A stretch of DNA of 64,000 bases from positions 62,001 to 126,000 of the forward strand of contig JAQVCS010000002.1 of assembly GCA_028689675.1 (NCBI GenBank). Direction: 5' to 3'. The translations under genes and the position numbers were made by a program. Source of the stretch: Desulfovibrionaceae bacterium. GTDB lineage: Bacteria > Desulfobacterota > Desulfovibrionia > Desulfovibrionales > Desulfovibrionaceae. The notes beneath the pieces were generated by a model, which worked only from the letters and a program-made list of their open reading frames with translations, was not told the DNA's origin and made no database searches. Positions 18,150 to 27,702 of this stretch are shown in pieces; the first letter of the stretch is position 1, and each line of letters starts with the position of its first letter.

Positions 18150-20768
18150 CTAATTAAATTGCTTTAATAGAGCACCAAGACGATCATTTTGTGCTCTGTC
18201 TAGGGCATTGCCGCCCTCAAAATCAACATTGGCTTCAATAAGATGCAGCAAAGCCTTCAGCCAATCTCTGTACCATGCCTGCTCAAAGGCCACAGGCTCG
18301 GGGCTGATGTGCGGCTCGCTGCTGACGGGCTCTCGGTCGGGGAAGAGGGTGAACACACGCCCGTTCAAGGCCACTTGCCGCTGCTCTGTGCTTATGCGGC
18401 GGGGGTCAAAGCCCAGCCAGTCCACAAAGGCATTGAGGGTGTCGGCAGCAATGCTGACCTGCTTCCAAATAAGCTGATTGCGCGCCATATTCACATAGCT
18501 TGCCGAATGCCGCAGCGCTATGGCAAGGCCTTCTTCCACACGCAGGCGGCTGATGGCCGCACTTAATTCGTGCACCAGCTTTTCCATATCCGCTGTGGCA
18601 AGGCCAAAGCGCTGGCACAGGGCAGTGTTGCCAGCAAGGCTGTGCAGGCGTTCTGTCCAATAGTGCATGACAATATCGGCAAAGCGCGCGGCATCGTCAC
18701 GAAAGGCCGCTTCTTGCACTGTGGGGCTGGGGCTTTCTGGCTCGTCAAACAAGTCTCCCAGCAGGTCTTCGGAAAAAACGCGCGTGCCCACCACAGCACG
18801 GGGGGTATTTTCTTGCTCGTCTTTAAGGCTTTTTTGCTCTACGTCAAAATATAATTCATAGAGCTCATAGTCTTTTACCTGAAGATGCAGCAAAAATTCC
18901 CCAAAGCGCTGGGCTTCCATAACAGCAGCAAGGCTTTTGGCCAAATGCTTTGCCAAGGCCAGCTTTTGGCGGCGCTCTTCCTCTTTGTCATCTGTTTTCC
19001 ATAAGGGGCTAAGGGCAGAGCTCACGCGCTCGCGGCATTCGGCAATGGTAATGCCTATTTGCTCGCGCTTGAGGGCTGGGTTGCACAAGGGGCGCAGGCG
19101 CTGGCGCAAGAGCCCCACGCCGCCATCGTTCAGGGTCATAGCTGCCTGCCAGATGAGGGCTGGCTCGTGCACATGCTGCTGCACAAGGGGCGATTCCACA
19201 AAGGCCGTGCGCACCTCGTTTACATAGTCCACTTGGTCGGGGCGGATGCCGCTTTCTTTGTCATTTTCAAAGGTAAAAATGGCTTCACAGCGAAAATTGG
19301 GGTTACGCAATAAAAAAACATTGGTGAAGGGCTGCGTGCCGTCCCAATTCATGGGCCAGTCATTATGCTTGCCAAAAAAATCAAGCAAGGAAGATTGCAG
19401 GCGTGTATCCCAGCGCATATTTACCGAAGGCGTGCCTTTTTTCTTTTCAAACTCCATATCCATTTTGCTCAGCACAAAAAAGAGGGCAGGGTCTTTGCCT
19501 GCGCGGCGGGCTGGCACTTCGCCATGCGTGGTGCATATCCAGTTATACACGGCGCGGGGCAGGTCTTGCACTTCTTGGTTGCCGGGGCCAATGCACAGCA
19601 GCATACTGTTCAATTCTTTTTCGGCACAATAGCGCTCAAATAAATAGGCAACCTTGCCGCGCAAAAAAAGATTTTCCAGCGTGCCTTCACGCTTCAGCTC
19701 TTCGTCCAAATGCTCCAGCTTGAGGCGGGAACGGTAGCCGGGGAAGTCCAGCAGGTCGGTATAGTCAAAAAAATCGTCGGGCTTTTCCTTCATGCAAATA
19801 GTAATTTCTGCCGTGAGTGCTGTCACAAAAGCGCGGGGCAAGTCGGCCTTGGCGCCAGTGCTGCTGCACACTGTCAGCAAATCTTGCTGATTTTGCATAT
19901 TTTCTTCCAGCCCGCGCAATAAGGCCACGTCGATAATGCTGGAAGCACGGGGAATAAGGCCAGTAATGGGGCAATAGGCCTCGGCAGGGTTGCCAAGAGC
20001 CTGCAAGGCACTGCACAATTGTATGAAAAGCTGCGTGAACGCCTGTGTGCCATTCCACAAAAGGCCAAATAATTCGCCGCGGTCGGCAAGGGATAGGCGC
20101 GGGGCAAGCTCGGCTGCCCTTGCCCAGTAAATGCGCTGCAAAAGCTGCACACGCGGGCGCGAGCCAAAGTTGGCATCCATATATTCGCGCAAATCTTCCA
20201 CATCATCGCTGCTGATGGGGCTGGGCTCTGGCGTGGCGGCCTTACGCTCTAGGCTGCTGAGTGCGGCAAGAATATCTTCCTGCACAGGGGCGGCCTTGTG
20301 GTCACAGTCGGCATAATAAGTATTGGCCAGCACGCGTACCACATCGCACTCTGTAAGCAGGCGCAGGCAAATGGGGTAGCCTGCTGGCATGGCGCTGGGC
20401 ATAGTGGTGGTAAAGCGCGTGACCAGCCCTGTAGATTCTTTGCCGCCCTCGGGGTTGATTTCTGTAATAAAGTCGTGCAGCTCGCCTGCAAAATCGGCCA
20501 AAAGCTCCCCACTAGCATTACGCGCCAAGGCAGAGATAAGGTAGGATTTGCCCGATTGGCTAGGGCCAAAAACGCCCACGCACATTTTGCGCAACGCGGC
20601 TGTTTGGCATTTTGCAAAAAAGCGGGCAGCCTTGCGCATTTCTTTTTGCAGGGCGTCGCAGCTGCTGCCTGCCAGAGCGCGGTTTTCTTTCAGCCATTGT
20701 TCTGCTTCACGGCTCACTTGTGCCAGCGTGCCGCATTGTTGTGCCAGAGCGTGATCTTCTTGTTGCAT
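18150..20768 (-). CDS. srfC: SrfC-like putative virulence effector with GTPase-type P-loop
   Basis: The 872-residue protein resembles SrfC, named in Salmonella as an SsrB-regulated factor. An N-terminal helical region of about 60 residues leads into the P-loop VFGPSQSGKSYL (GPSQSGKS about 68-75). A G3-like DFPGY motif follows, and a G4-like VLSKMD in place of N/TKxD, so it reads as a divergent dynamin/TRAFAC-like GTPase. The rest is helical and has no motif I recognise. ATG 20768 is preferred because AAAAAGGA sits 8 bases upstream, just after the srfB stop; the ATG 30 bases earlier has no site. It is always paired with SrfB in known clusters. Confidence 0.8.
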   Translation of the reverse strand: MQQEDHALAQQCGTLAQVSREAEQWLKENRALAGSSCDALQKEMRKAARFFAKCQTAALRKMCVGVFGPSQSGKSYLISALARNASGELLADFAGELHDFITEINPEGGKESTGLVTRFTTTMPSAMPAGYPICLRLLTECDVVRVLANTYYADCDHKAAPVQEDILAALSSLERKAATPEPSPISSDDVEDLREYMDANFGSRPRVQLLQRIYWARAAELAPRLSLADRGELFGLLWNGTQAFTQLFIQLCSALQALGNPAEAYCPITGLIPRASSIIDVALLRGLEENMQNQQDLLTVCSSTGAKADLPRAFVTALTAEITICMKEKPDDFFDYTDLLDFPGYRSRLKLEHLDEELKREGTLENLFLRGKVAYLFERYCAEKELNSMLLCIGPGNQEVQDLPRAVYNWICTTHGEVPARRAGKDPALFFVLSKMDMEFEKKKGTPSVNMRWDTRLQSSLLDFFGKHNDWPMNWDGTQPFTNVFLLRNPNFRCEAIFTFENDKESGIRPDQVDYVNEVRTAFVESPLVQQHVHEPALIWQAAMTLNDGGVGLLRQRLRPLCNPALKREQIGITIAECRERVSSALSPLWKTDDKEEERRQKLALAKHLAKSLAAVMEAQRFGEFLLHLQVKDYELYELYFDVEQKSLKDEQENTPRAVVGTRVFSEDLLGDLFDEPESPSPTVQEAAFRDDAARFADIVMHYWTERLHSLAGNTALCQRFGLATADMEKLVHELSAAISRLRVEEGLAIALRHSASYVNMARNQLIWKQVSIAADTLNAFVDWLGFDPRRISTEQRQVALNGRVFTLFPDREPVSSEPHISPEPVAFEQAWYRDWLKALLHLIEANVDFEGGNALDRAQNDRLGALLKQFN

Positions 20769-20781
20769 GGCGTATTCCTTT

Positions 20782-23700
20782 TTAGGCGTCTGCGACATTG
20801 CCTGTGTCCAGCCAATAGCCCTCGTCCAAGGGCAAGGTCTGGAGGCGGATTTCTAAATCGCGGGTATCCACATTGTTGCCGTGGCGGTCGGTAACGGCAT
20901 CTATGGCAAATTCCCCTTCGTCGCGGTCGCTGCCTTCGTCCCAAATTTCGGTCACGGTCAGGCGCACGCTTACGCTGTAGGGCAAGCGCCCAGCCGCGCG
21001 CGAACGGGCTTCTTCTGTGCGGAAGGTGAGCAAATGATAGCGCGTTGTTGGCCAGCGCTCTACATCCAGCTGCCTGTAGCCAATGGGCAAAGGCCCGCCA
21101 AACGAAACTTGCCTTTCCAGCTCTTGCTCTTTGCTGCTGGCCACATCTACAGTAAACCAGACCTTGGGCTGGCGCAATTGTGAGCTGATGTCCATTTCGC
21201 CCACATAGCGCGCCGTGGAAGAAAGGCGGAAGGCGGCAGAATCAAAAGTAAAGCCTTCAATATGCCCTTCGGAAAGCGCGCATAAAATAGCGCCCACCAC
21301 CACCGTGGTTTTGGGGTCAACAATGCGCCCTAAGGTATCGGCAAAGGGGTACCACGCCCCCACATGATATTGCCGCATGGGAATAACGCGGTCTGGCGGC
21401 AGGGGCAGCTTGGCAAGCACGGCATTGATAACGCCCTGCCATGAGCTGGGGCGGCCAGTGAGCAGCAGCTGGTCTGCATCATACAGATGCGCCAGCTCGC
21501 ACAAGGCCGCAAGGCTGTTGCCCAGCGTTTGCTGTATGGTTTTATTGACCGCAGCGGGGATAACGCGCAATTCCACCTGCATGACGTCAAATTCTGCCAA
21601 ATTGGGTGCGGCACGGCTGACAATATCGCGAATGCCGCGCAAAATACTGGCCTGCGGGCGCGGGGCAGGCTTGATATGCTCGGGCAGCGGCGAGGGCACA
21701 GGCTCTTGCATGGCGGCAACAAAATCAAGCGGGGCTTCAAAAAAGTCGCCAATGCGGCAGGTAAAGACGGCATTTTCTGCACGGGTGCTGTTTTGTTCTG
21801 TGCTTTCGCATGTGCCCAGCAGCCCCAGCGCTACAGGCACGGCAAGCTGGCGAATAAAGCGGGTGCGTAAATTGCGTGCTTCTTGTGAAATGCCAATGGA
21901 ATCGCGCCCAAAAAGTTGGCTAAGTAAAATGCGCGGCTCGGGCATGCCTAGCGTGCTTAAAGCCTGCTGCATGGCTGGCTTGATGTGATCAACAATAATT
22001 TCGCGCAGCACTTCATCGCCAGCAATATTAAAGCCATCACGAAATTCCATGTGCGGCGTCAGGCGGGCTGTGTCTTGCTCACCACTGGAAAGCTCAAAGG
22101 TGGTGATAGAAAGGTCTGTTGTGCCGCCGCCAATATCTATAGACGCCACACGCACGCAGGGGTGGTTGTCATATTCTGCCCTGCGCTTCCCCATTAAATT
22201 AAAGAGATGATAGGCGTCGCCATGGTGCTTAACGGTAAGCTCATTATACAGCATGACAAGCTGCGAGCACGAGGCCTCGTCCCAGTCGCAGCGAATTTCT
22301 GGGCATAGGCGGTAATCTGCCGTAGCTTTCAGGCGTTGAGCACCTTGGCAATAGTGCTCGCTCCAGCCCAAGGCCTGCCACACTACTTGCACAGCCCACG
22401 TTACCCAGCGGTTGAAAATGCGCTTTTCTGCCACGGGCATGGCCGTGGGCACGGTAAAAATAACACGGCGCAGGCGGCGGGGCAAATTGGGCAGCTCGCG
22501 GCGGGCGCGGGTGGCTGGGGAATTGATAGTAACCAGAGCCTGCGTGAGAATTTCCCCCATCATAAACATCATGAGGGAAGAGCGCGTAAACAGCGACTCA
22601 AAGGCTGGCTCGCATTCCTGATTGCGCAGGGCAGGGCATTTTTTGAACAAAGGGTCGGTAAAGCATTCCAGCGGTGTGCCTTCCTGATTGAGCTGCTTGG
22701 CAAAAGGCCCGCGCGTGACCATGGGCTCGGCCTGCCCGCCAGTGTTGAAACGCCAGCTTTGCTGCCAAGGGCGCTCGTCCCACAAATAGCGCTTGGGGCT
22801 GGACATGCCCGTGACCCCTTCGGCACAAATGGCATGGGTAGCTATGCGGGCAGCTTCGGGGCCAATGCGCACGGCAGAAGGCCACGCAAAGGCTGGGGAA
22901 ATTCTGCCCGAACGGCGCGAAAGAGCGTCATTACCAAAAGAAACTTCGGCAAATTCCACACGCGTGTCAAAAGGCTCGGTGTAGATATGCTCGGGGTAAG
23001 TCATATCGCGCAATTGCAATAAATAGCTGTCATTTAGGTTGGTTATGCGCTGGGGCAGCGTTTCTACCAAAATGCCCGTGGTGCGGGAATTGCCAATGTC
23101 CAGCACCAAATCAACATCCACAGGGGTGTCGCGGTCTGGGTTGATAACCTGCACAGCCACTGCACCCAAAGCCTGCTCCACAATGGCAAGCCAAGTTAAA
23201 TAGCTGGCAAGGTGCTCCAGCACATAGGGTGAGCTGGCCTGCCAGCTTTCGCGCCCGCGGTGACGCGCCTGACGGAATGTGCCATACAGCCCCAAAAGCC
23301 ATTCGTCCACCCAAGCGGCATTCAAAAACCAAGCATTGTCGCGCACATGCCCCGCCAGCTTAAACATGCCGTGGGCGGCCACATCCTTGGGCGTGAGGGC
23401 GTGGTAATGCTCGCCCTCTACAGGGGGATTTTCTATATTGGTATCAAAAACAAGCACAAGGCGCAGCATGTCTGGCTTGTCTTTGGGGCGCACCAAGCGG
23501 CAGCGTGCCCAGTTGGAAGGGCCATATTCAAATCGGTCTCCACCGTCTGGCCATTTTTGGTCACGAATACGCAAAAAAGGCAGGGGCAGCCACTGGTTTT
23601 CCCACGTTTCCAGCTCTTTGCGTGCATCCATGGTGTAATCATAGGGCGCGGGCTGGCCAGTCAGCATATCAAAAAAATCATCGTCTTTCTGCTCTAAACA

Positions 23701-23874
23701 GCGCAGGTAATGGCTGTAGCGTTGTTCTTCATCGCTGCTTTCGCTTTGTTTTTCTTCACGAAAGTAACGCTTGAGGCGCATAATACTTTCTGCTGGCAAT
23801 TCAAAATCTAAAAATTGCGGGCAGCCGCCTGGGATGAGGCTTACGGGCGAGAGATATTTGGGTATGCTTTCCAT
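20782..23874 (-). CDS. srfB: SrfB-like protein, Hsp70/actin-fold ATPase
   Basis: The 1030-residue protein matches the SrfB family. After a 250-residue family-specific N-terminus it shows the actin/Hsp70 ATPase signatures in order: phosphate-1 LDIGNSRTTG (about 258-267), phosphate-2 SIDIGGGTTD (578-587) and the adenosine motif LLLTGRPS (803-810). A beta-rich C-terminal part of about 170 residues follows. This supports ATP-dependent conformational cycling, though I know of no biochemical demonstration. ATG 23874 is 7 bases after AAGGA. It lies between the SrfA-like gene (100 bases upstream) and srfC (13 bases downstream), the conserved srfABC order. Confidence 0.85.
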   Translation of the reverse strand: MESIPKYLSPVSLIPGGCPQFLDFELPAESIMRLKRYFREEKQSESSDEEQRYSHYLRCLEQKDDDFFDMLTGQPAPYDYTMDARKELETWENQWLPLPFLRIRDQKWPDGGDRFEYGPSNWARCRLVRPKDKPDMLRLVLVFDTNIENPPVEGEHYHALTPKDVAAHGMFKLAGHVRDNAWFLNAAWVDEWLLGLYGTFRQARHRGRESWQASSPYVLEHLASYLTWLAIVEQALGAVAVQVINPDRDTPVDVDLVLDIGNSRTTGILVETLPQRITNLNDSYLLQLRDMTYPEHIYTEPFDTRVEFAEVSFGNDALSRRSGRISPAFAWPSAVRIGPEAARIATHAICAEGVTGMSSPKRYLWDERPWQQSWRFNTGGQAEPMVTRGPFAKQLNQEGTPLECFTDPLFKKCPALRNQECEPAFESLFTRSSLMMFMMGEILTQALVTINSPATRARRELPNLPRRLRRVIFTVPTAMPVAEKRIFNRWVTWAVQVVWQALGWSEHYCQGAQRLKATADYRLCPEIRCDWDEASCSQLVMLYNELTVKHHGDAYHLFNLMGKRRAEYDNHPCVRVASIDIGGGTTDLSITTFELSSGEQDTARLTPHMEFRDGFNIAGDEVLREIIVDHIKPAMQQALSTLGMPEPRILLSQLFGRDSIGISQEARNLRTRFIRQLAVPVALGLLGTCESTEQNSTRAENAVFTCRIGDFFEAPLDFVAAMQEPVPSPLPEHIKPAPRPQASILRGIRDIVSRAAPNLAEFDVMQVELRVIPAAVNKTIQQTLGNSLAALCELAHLYDADQLLLTGRPSSWQGVINAVLAKLPLPPDRVIPMRQYHVGAWYPFADTLGRIVDPKTTVVVGAILCALSEGHIEGFTFDSAAFRLSSTARYVGEMDISSQLRQPKVWFTVDVASSKEQELERQVSFGGPLPIGYRQLDVERWPTTRYHLLTFRTEEARSRAAGRLPYSVSVRLTVTEIWDEGSDRDEGEFAIDAVTDRHGNNVDTRDLEIRLQTLPLDEGYWLDTGNVADA

Positions 23875-23974
23875 ACATAATCCTTATTAAGCTGAGGCTG
23901 GGGCAGTGCGCGAGTACACGAGCATGGGGGCGGTGTGCGGCTATAGGTAGACAAAAACCATAGCCGCACAGCCT

Positions 23975-25417
23975 TTATTTTCTGCGAAAATCGGCATCCC
24001 ACTTGTTGCGGCTGCCGCCCAGTTCCTTGCCTTGGCAATGCGTGCCCGAGCCAGAGCCAGTGCAGTCGACTTTTTGTTTGACATAACCGCCGCCGCCACG
24101 GCAATGGGCTTCAGCAGCATCAAGCGAAAGCTTGTCCCCCTGAAAGCGCGCTGTGGCAGAGCCGCTGCAATTGCGGCCGCCTTTTTCACGCACAAAGCGT
24201 GTGCCGCGTCCCTTTTTATCAAAGCAATATTCTGCCATGATGGGCACACCGTCATTATTATATAAGCCTGTTTCGCTTTGCCAACACCCTTCTAAGAAAG
24301 CAAGGTCTTTATTTTTTTTGGCATCTTCAGGCACTTTCAGGCTCTCATTTTTCTTGGGCTTTTCCTGCTTGGGCTCTGGTTTGGGTTCAGGCTTAGGCTC
24401 AGGCTTGGGCTCGGTTTTTACTTCGGGCTTTTTGGGGGGCACAGCTTCCTTTTTGGGCGGCACAACAGGCTCTGGCTCTGGCTCGGTCACTAAGGTAGGC
24501 TCGACCACTTCGGGCTGGGGCTGGGGCACCAGCTCTGGTTCGACTACAGGAGGGGTGGGCGGCTCAACCACGGGTGGTGTGGCCTCGGCAAGGGGCACTT
24601 CCTTTTTGGGCAGGCACAGGGCGGCTTTTTCGCGCAGCAGAGCCAGCAAGGCATCGCGCTCTGCCAGCAAATCCCTTTCTTTTTGCTGCGCCTGAGTCAG
24701 GGCTGTATTGTCAATGCTGGGCGTGCAGCCAGCAGGCAAGGGCAGGCGTGTGCAGCCAGCGGGCAGGGGCAAAAGCCCATTAAAGCCCAGTAATAAAAGC
24801 AGCAAGAGCAAAAGCAGCAGCAGGGGCAGCAGCCAGCGCAGGCAACCCCCTGCGGGGGCAGCTGGCGGCACAGCCACGGGGGCAGCCGTGATTTCTGCCA
24901 CAGCGGGTGCGGCGGGCATGGCTATGGCTGGGGCAAGGGCAGGGCGTGCCAAATCTTCGGGCTGTGCGCCCACAGTGCCGGGGGCAAAGCCCCAGTTCAC
25001 CACCACAGGCTGGCCTTCTACAACCCACAGGTCTTCATCGGCAGGGTGTTGCAAGGCAAGGCTGAGAATATTGGCGGCCACGCCTTTTTGCCCGCCCTCA
25101 TTGTGCTGGGCTGCGGCATACTGTTTAATTTCCCCAGCCATGGCGGCAATGCGCTGGCGCAGGGCTTCGGCTTCGTGCGGGGGCAGCTCACTGATAGGCA
25201 GGGCTTTGCCGCCGCCTGTGCTGCCGTGGGCATACCAATCTATGCTGTCATGCTGCGGGTCGGCAATGGGCTCTGCCAGCAGCTGGGCATGCGCTTCCCC
25301 CCAATTTGCCTTGAGCAGAGCGCAGACTTGTTCATAACAATCAGTAGCAAAAATACCTTGATAGGCCAGCGGGCGCATAAGCCCGCGCTTGGTGGTGGTG
25401 ATAAAAATTCCGTTCAT
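23975..25417 (-). CDS. srfA: SrfA-like single-pass membrane protein
   Basis: The 480-residue product has an N-terminal domain (about 1-150) with SIDWYAHG and DLWVVEGQPVVVNWGF, an Ala/Pro linker, one very Leu-rich membrane helix (about 193-213), a short coiled coil (about 240-267), a Pro/Glu/Lys stalk (about 275-355, KPEP repeats) and a Cys-containing C-terminal domain (FLEGCWQSETGLY, AEYCFDKKGRGTRF) that I associate with SrfA. ATG 25417 overlaps the stop of the protease gene by one base (TGATG). The C-terminal domain is probably periplasmic, with six cysteines that could form disulfides. The SrfA assignment rests on context and these motifs. Confidence 0.65.
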   Translation of the reverse strand: MNGIFITTTKRGLMRPLAYQGIFATDCYEQVCALLKANWGEAHAQLLAEPIADPQHDSIDWYAHGSTGGGKALPISELPPHEAEALRQRIAAMAGEIKQYAAAQHNEGGQKGVAANILSLALQHPADEDLWVVEGQPVVVNWGFAPGTVGAQPEDLARPALAPAIAMPAAPAVAEITAAPVAVPPAAPAGGCLRWLLPLLLLLLLLLLLLGFNGLLPLPAGCTRLPLPAGCTPSIDNTALTQAQQKERDLLAERDALLALLREKAALCLPKKEVPLAEATPPVVEPPTPPVVEPELVPQPQPEVVEPTLVTEPEPEPVVPPKKEAVPPKKPEVKTEPKPEPKPEPKPEPKQEKPKKNESLKVPEDAKKNKDLAFLEGCWQSETGLYNNDGVPIMAEYCFDKKGRGTRFVREKGGRNCSGSATARFQGDKLSLDAAEAHCRGGGGYVKQKVDCTGSGSGTHCQGKELGGSRNKWDADFRRK

Positions 25418-26556
25418 CACTTGCCCCCTGCTGTGCTGTAGGCAATGCCCTGCTGCGTAAGATAGGCCATAAGCGTTTCGGCAACAATGGCAAGCGAAGA
25501 CTGGCGGTAGGATTCGTTATCCATTTGAATATAGGTATTCATGCCCACCACTTCACCGCGTTCATTGACCAAGGGGCCGCCAGAATTGCCCTGAGAAACT
25601 GTTGCTGTGTGAATAATAAGCGGGGGCTTGCGTTCTTGCACCACGCTGACCACACCTTCGGTATAGACCACTTCGGGAATAGCCGTGGGGTCACCCTTGA
25701 TAAGTTTTTTGAACACGGGGTCTTCGCTGGTAACCACCCCGGGGAAGCCCCATGCGCTGATTTTTTCTGTGCGCTGTACGCGGGCGGCTGCAAAGGAAAG
25801 AGGGCTTACGGCCGCAGGCTTGGCCAGCTTGAGCAGGGCAAAATCTTGCCCCTGCTTTGTGGTGCTGGCAATAACTGTGGCCTCAAGGGGAACTGGGCTG
25901 AACTTGCCAGCAACAATGGCCGCGGGTGCAGCATTCACCACATGGTGATTGGTGGCAATAATTTGTGGCGTCACAAAAAAACCTGTGCCCATGCCAATGC
26001 CTTCATTGCTGGGAATAAGAATAAGCACGGTGGCTTGTTCCAGCTTGGCCGCCACGCTGTGGGGTGCTGCTTGGGCTGCGGCATTATCCTTGGGGGCAGG
26101 CTCTGCCTGTGGCGTGGGCTGGGTGCTTGCTGGCGGGGTGCTGCCCTGTGCTGGGGCATGTTCTTCGGGGCTCGGTGTGCTTGTGGGTGGCAATTGTAAG
26201 GGCTGCCCCTGCCCTGTACCCAAGCTTAGGCTTGGCAGGGCTTCTTTAATAACACAAGGCTCTTGGTTCAGCAGGGCTTTGAGGCGGGCAATTTCTTCTG
26301 CCAGCCCTTCATTGCGTGCTTGTTGTGCTGTGCTTAGGGCTTGCTGCTCGCCAAGCTGGCGCTGTGCACTTGCCTGTGCAGCCTGCCATTGCAGCCAGAA
26401 AACCCAAGCCAGATAGGCAAGAATAAGCAAAAAAAGTATAGTGCCCCAAAAAAGGGGTCTTTTATACCAAGGCAGAGCGATGGCGGCGGCTTGTGCCGTG
26501 GGGGCATTGCCTTCAGCATTGGATGCAGCGGGCTTGGTTTGCTGAGAGCTGTCCAT
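25417..26556 (-). CDS. Membrane-anchored trypsin-like serine protease (HtrA/DegP-type fold, no PDZ)
   Basis: The 379-residue protein has a short cytoplasmic N-terminus, one membrane helix (about 35-54), a coiled-coil segment (60-97), a Pro/Ser/Thr/Ala-rich stalk (about 110-165) and a chymotrypsin-fold protease domain. The triad is H205 (TNHHVV), D238 (QDFALLKL) and S325 (GNSGGP). No PDZ domain follows, unlike DegP or DegS. The architecture suggests a periplasmic protease tethered at the inner membrane. It is translationally coupled to the SrfA-like gene, so it may process or regulate that protein. Confidence 0.85.
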   Translation of the reverse strand: MDSSQQTKPAASNAEGNAPTAQAAAIALPWYKRPLFWGTILFLLILAYLAWVFWLQWQAAQASAQRQLGEQQALSTAQQARNEGLAEEIARLKALLNQEPCVIKEALPSLSLGTGQGQPLQLPPTSTPSPEEHAPAQGSTPPASTQPTPQAEPAPKDNAAAQAAPHSVAAKLEQATVLILIPSNEGIGMGTGFFVTPQIIATNHHVVNAAPAAIVAGKFSPVPLEATVIASTTKQGQDFALLKLAKPAAVSPLSFAAARVQRTEKISAWGFPGVVTSEDPVFKKLIKGDPTAIPEVVYTEGVVSVVQERKPPLIIHTATVSQGNSGGPLVNERGEVVGMNTYIQMDNESYRQSSLAIVAETLMAYLTQQGIAYSTAGGK

Positions 26557-26644
26557 GAGGGGGCTTCCTTATAGTAGTATGCCTGCGGCTATGGCAAAAC
26601 ATAAGCGCAGGCTGTCGTATATACTGTGGCACACAGGCTGTGGC

Positions 26645-27412
26645 TTAACCAAGCAGGGCGTGCATCATGTCTTCCTGACGAGCCAGTGTGCCGTCAATTT
26701 CCTGTGTGGTTTCCTGCATGGTGTTTTTAGATTGCTGCCATTGCCGCACTTGTGTTTTTGTCTGCTGGCGAGCCTTTTTTTGCTCTGGGTTCACGGCAGG
26801 TGCTTTTGCTTCTGCCATGAGGGCATTATTAAAGTCGGCATCGCTTGCACCTATATTTTCTGCCTTGGTGCGCAGAATATAGGCTGTTTCCTGCAAGCCG
26901 CTGCGAATTTCGGCATAGCGCTTTTCAAATTCGTCACGGCTTACCCTGCCAGCCTTAAAATCTTTGGCTGCGGCGGTGAACTGTGTGTTGTAGCATTTGG
27001 TAGCCACGCGGGCTGCTGCGCTGGCTCTGTTCATAGCGCCAGCCTCATCGCCCAATTGCGCAAGATAGCCCTGTAATTTTTGCTGGTCTTGTTCCTCTGC
27101 CTTGTTTTTACCATACATGTGGCCGCCCACAGCGCCAGCAGCGCCGCCAGCCACAGCGCCAGCCAAAGCGCCTTCAGCCTTGCCTGTCAGCAGCAGCCCC
27201 AGCAGCGCACCGCCCACAGCCCCAGCGGCAGCACCGCCAGCGGTGGCATTGGCCGTGGTGTTTTCATCGGCACGCAAATCTTGCACGGGGCGGTAACATT
27301 GGGGATAATAGTGCACAGCGGTTTGCTGTGCGCCATATTGGCTTTGGCAGCCAGCGGTGATGACCATACAGGCAAAAAGCAGCACTGCTTTCAGGCGGGT
27401 AGAACAAAACAT
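26645..27412 (-). CDS. Glycine-zipper lipoprotein
   Basis: The 255-residue product begins with a lipoprotein signal peptide ending VITAGC (lipid-anchored Cys about residue 21). It then has a Gly/Ala-rich zipper (about 58-98, repeats of AGGAAAGAVGGALLG type) able to pack in a membrane, and a helical C-terminal half rich in Gln and Lys. Start ATG 27412 is chosen over an upstream in-frame Met because AGAGAGG precedes it and the lipobox is then correctly placed. It is the first gene of the Srf cluster, 88 bases before the protease. Glycine-zipper lipoproteins often insert in the outer membrane or form pores. Confidence 0.75.
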   Translation of the reverse strand: MFCSTRLKAVLLFACMVITAGCQSQYGAQQTAVHYYPQCYRPVQDLRADENTTANATAGGAAAGAVGGALLGLLLTGKAEGALAGAVAGGAAGAVGGHMYGKNKAEEQDQQKLQGYLAQLGDEAGAMNRASAAARVATKCYNTQFTAAAKDFKAGRVSRDEFEKRYAEIRSGLQETAYILRTKAENIGASDADFNNALMAEAKAPAVNPEQKKARQQTKTQVRQWQQSKNTMQETTQEIDGTLARQEDMMHALLG

Positions 27413-27652
27413 GGAATGCCTCTCTTGAAGAATGATAAAAAAGAAAACCATGTGGCACAGCGCACTGCATGGCTGTTTGCTTTAGAAATTTACCCTATGC
27501 CCAAGGGAATAGCAAGCATATTAGCCTGCTGTGCCTGCCGTTTACCGTATATTGTGCAGAAGGGGAGGACGTTTTTTTACGATACATGGTGTGTTTATCT
27601 TTTTTACTTTTGAAGTAAGAATAGTGTTTTTTCCTACCATAGCTCGTATGTA

Positions 27653-27680
27653 TATAAAAAAGGCCGCATTGTGCGGCCTT
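27653..27680 (-). terminator. Terminator of the fadL-like gene
   Basis: On the minus strand, AAGGCCGCA pairs with TGCGGCCTT (27660-27680 on the plus strand) and is followed by a run of T residues (complement of 27655-27661). It lies 23 bases beyond the stop of the outer-membrane protein gene. Confidence 0.85.
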
Positions 27681-27702
27681 GTATACAAGAAAATACGATT
27701 AT

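Noticed and set aside
24391..24450. Repeated GGCTCAGGCTTGGG-like DNA words, considered as a CRISPR or minisatellite
   Set aside because: They encode the KPEP stalk of the SrfA-like protein in frame, with no spacers of constant size.
10693..27412. Interpreting the Srf cluster as a recent mobile island or prophage
   Set aside because: No integrase, transposase, attachment repeat or tRNA border was seen, and codon use looks similar to the flanks.
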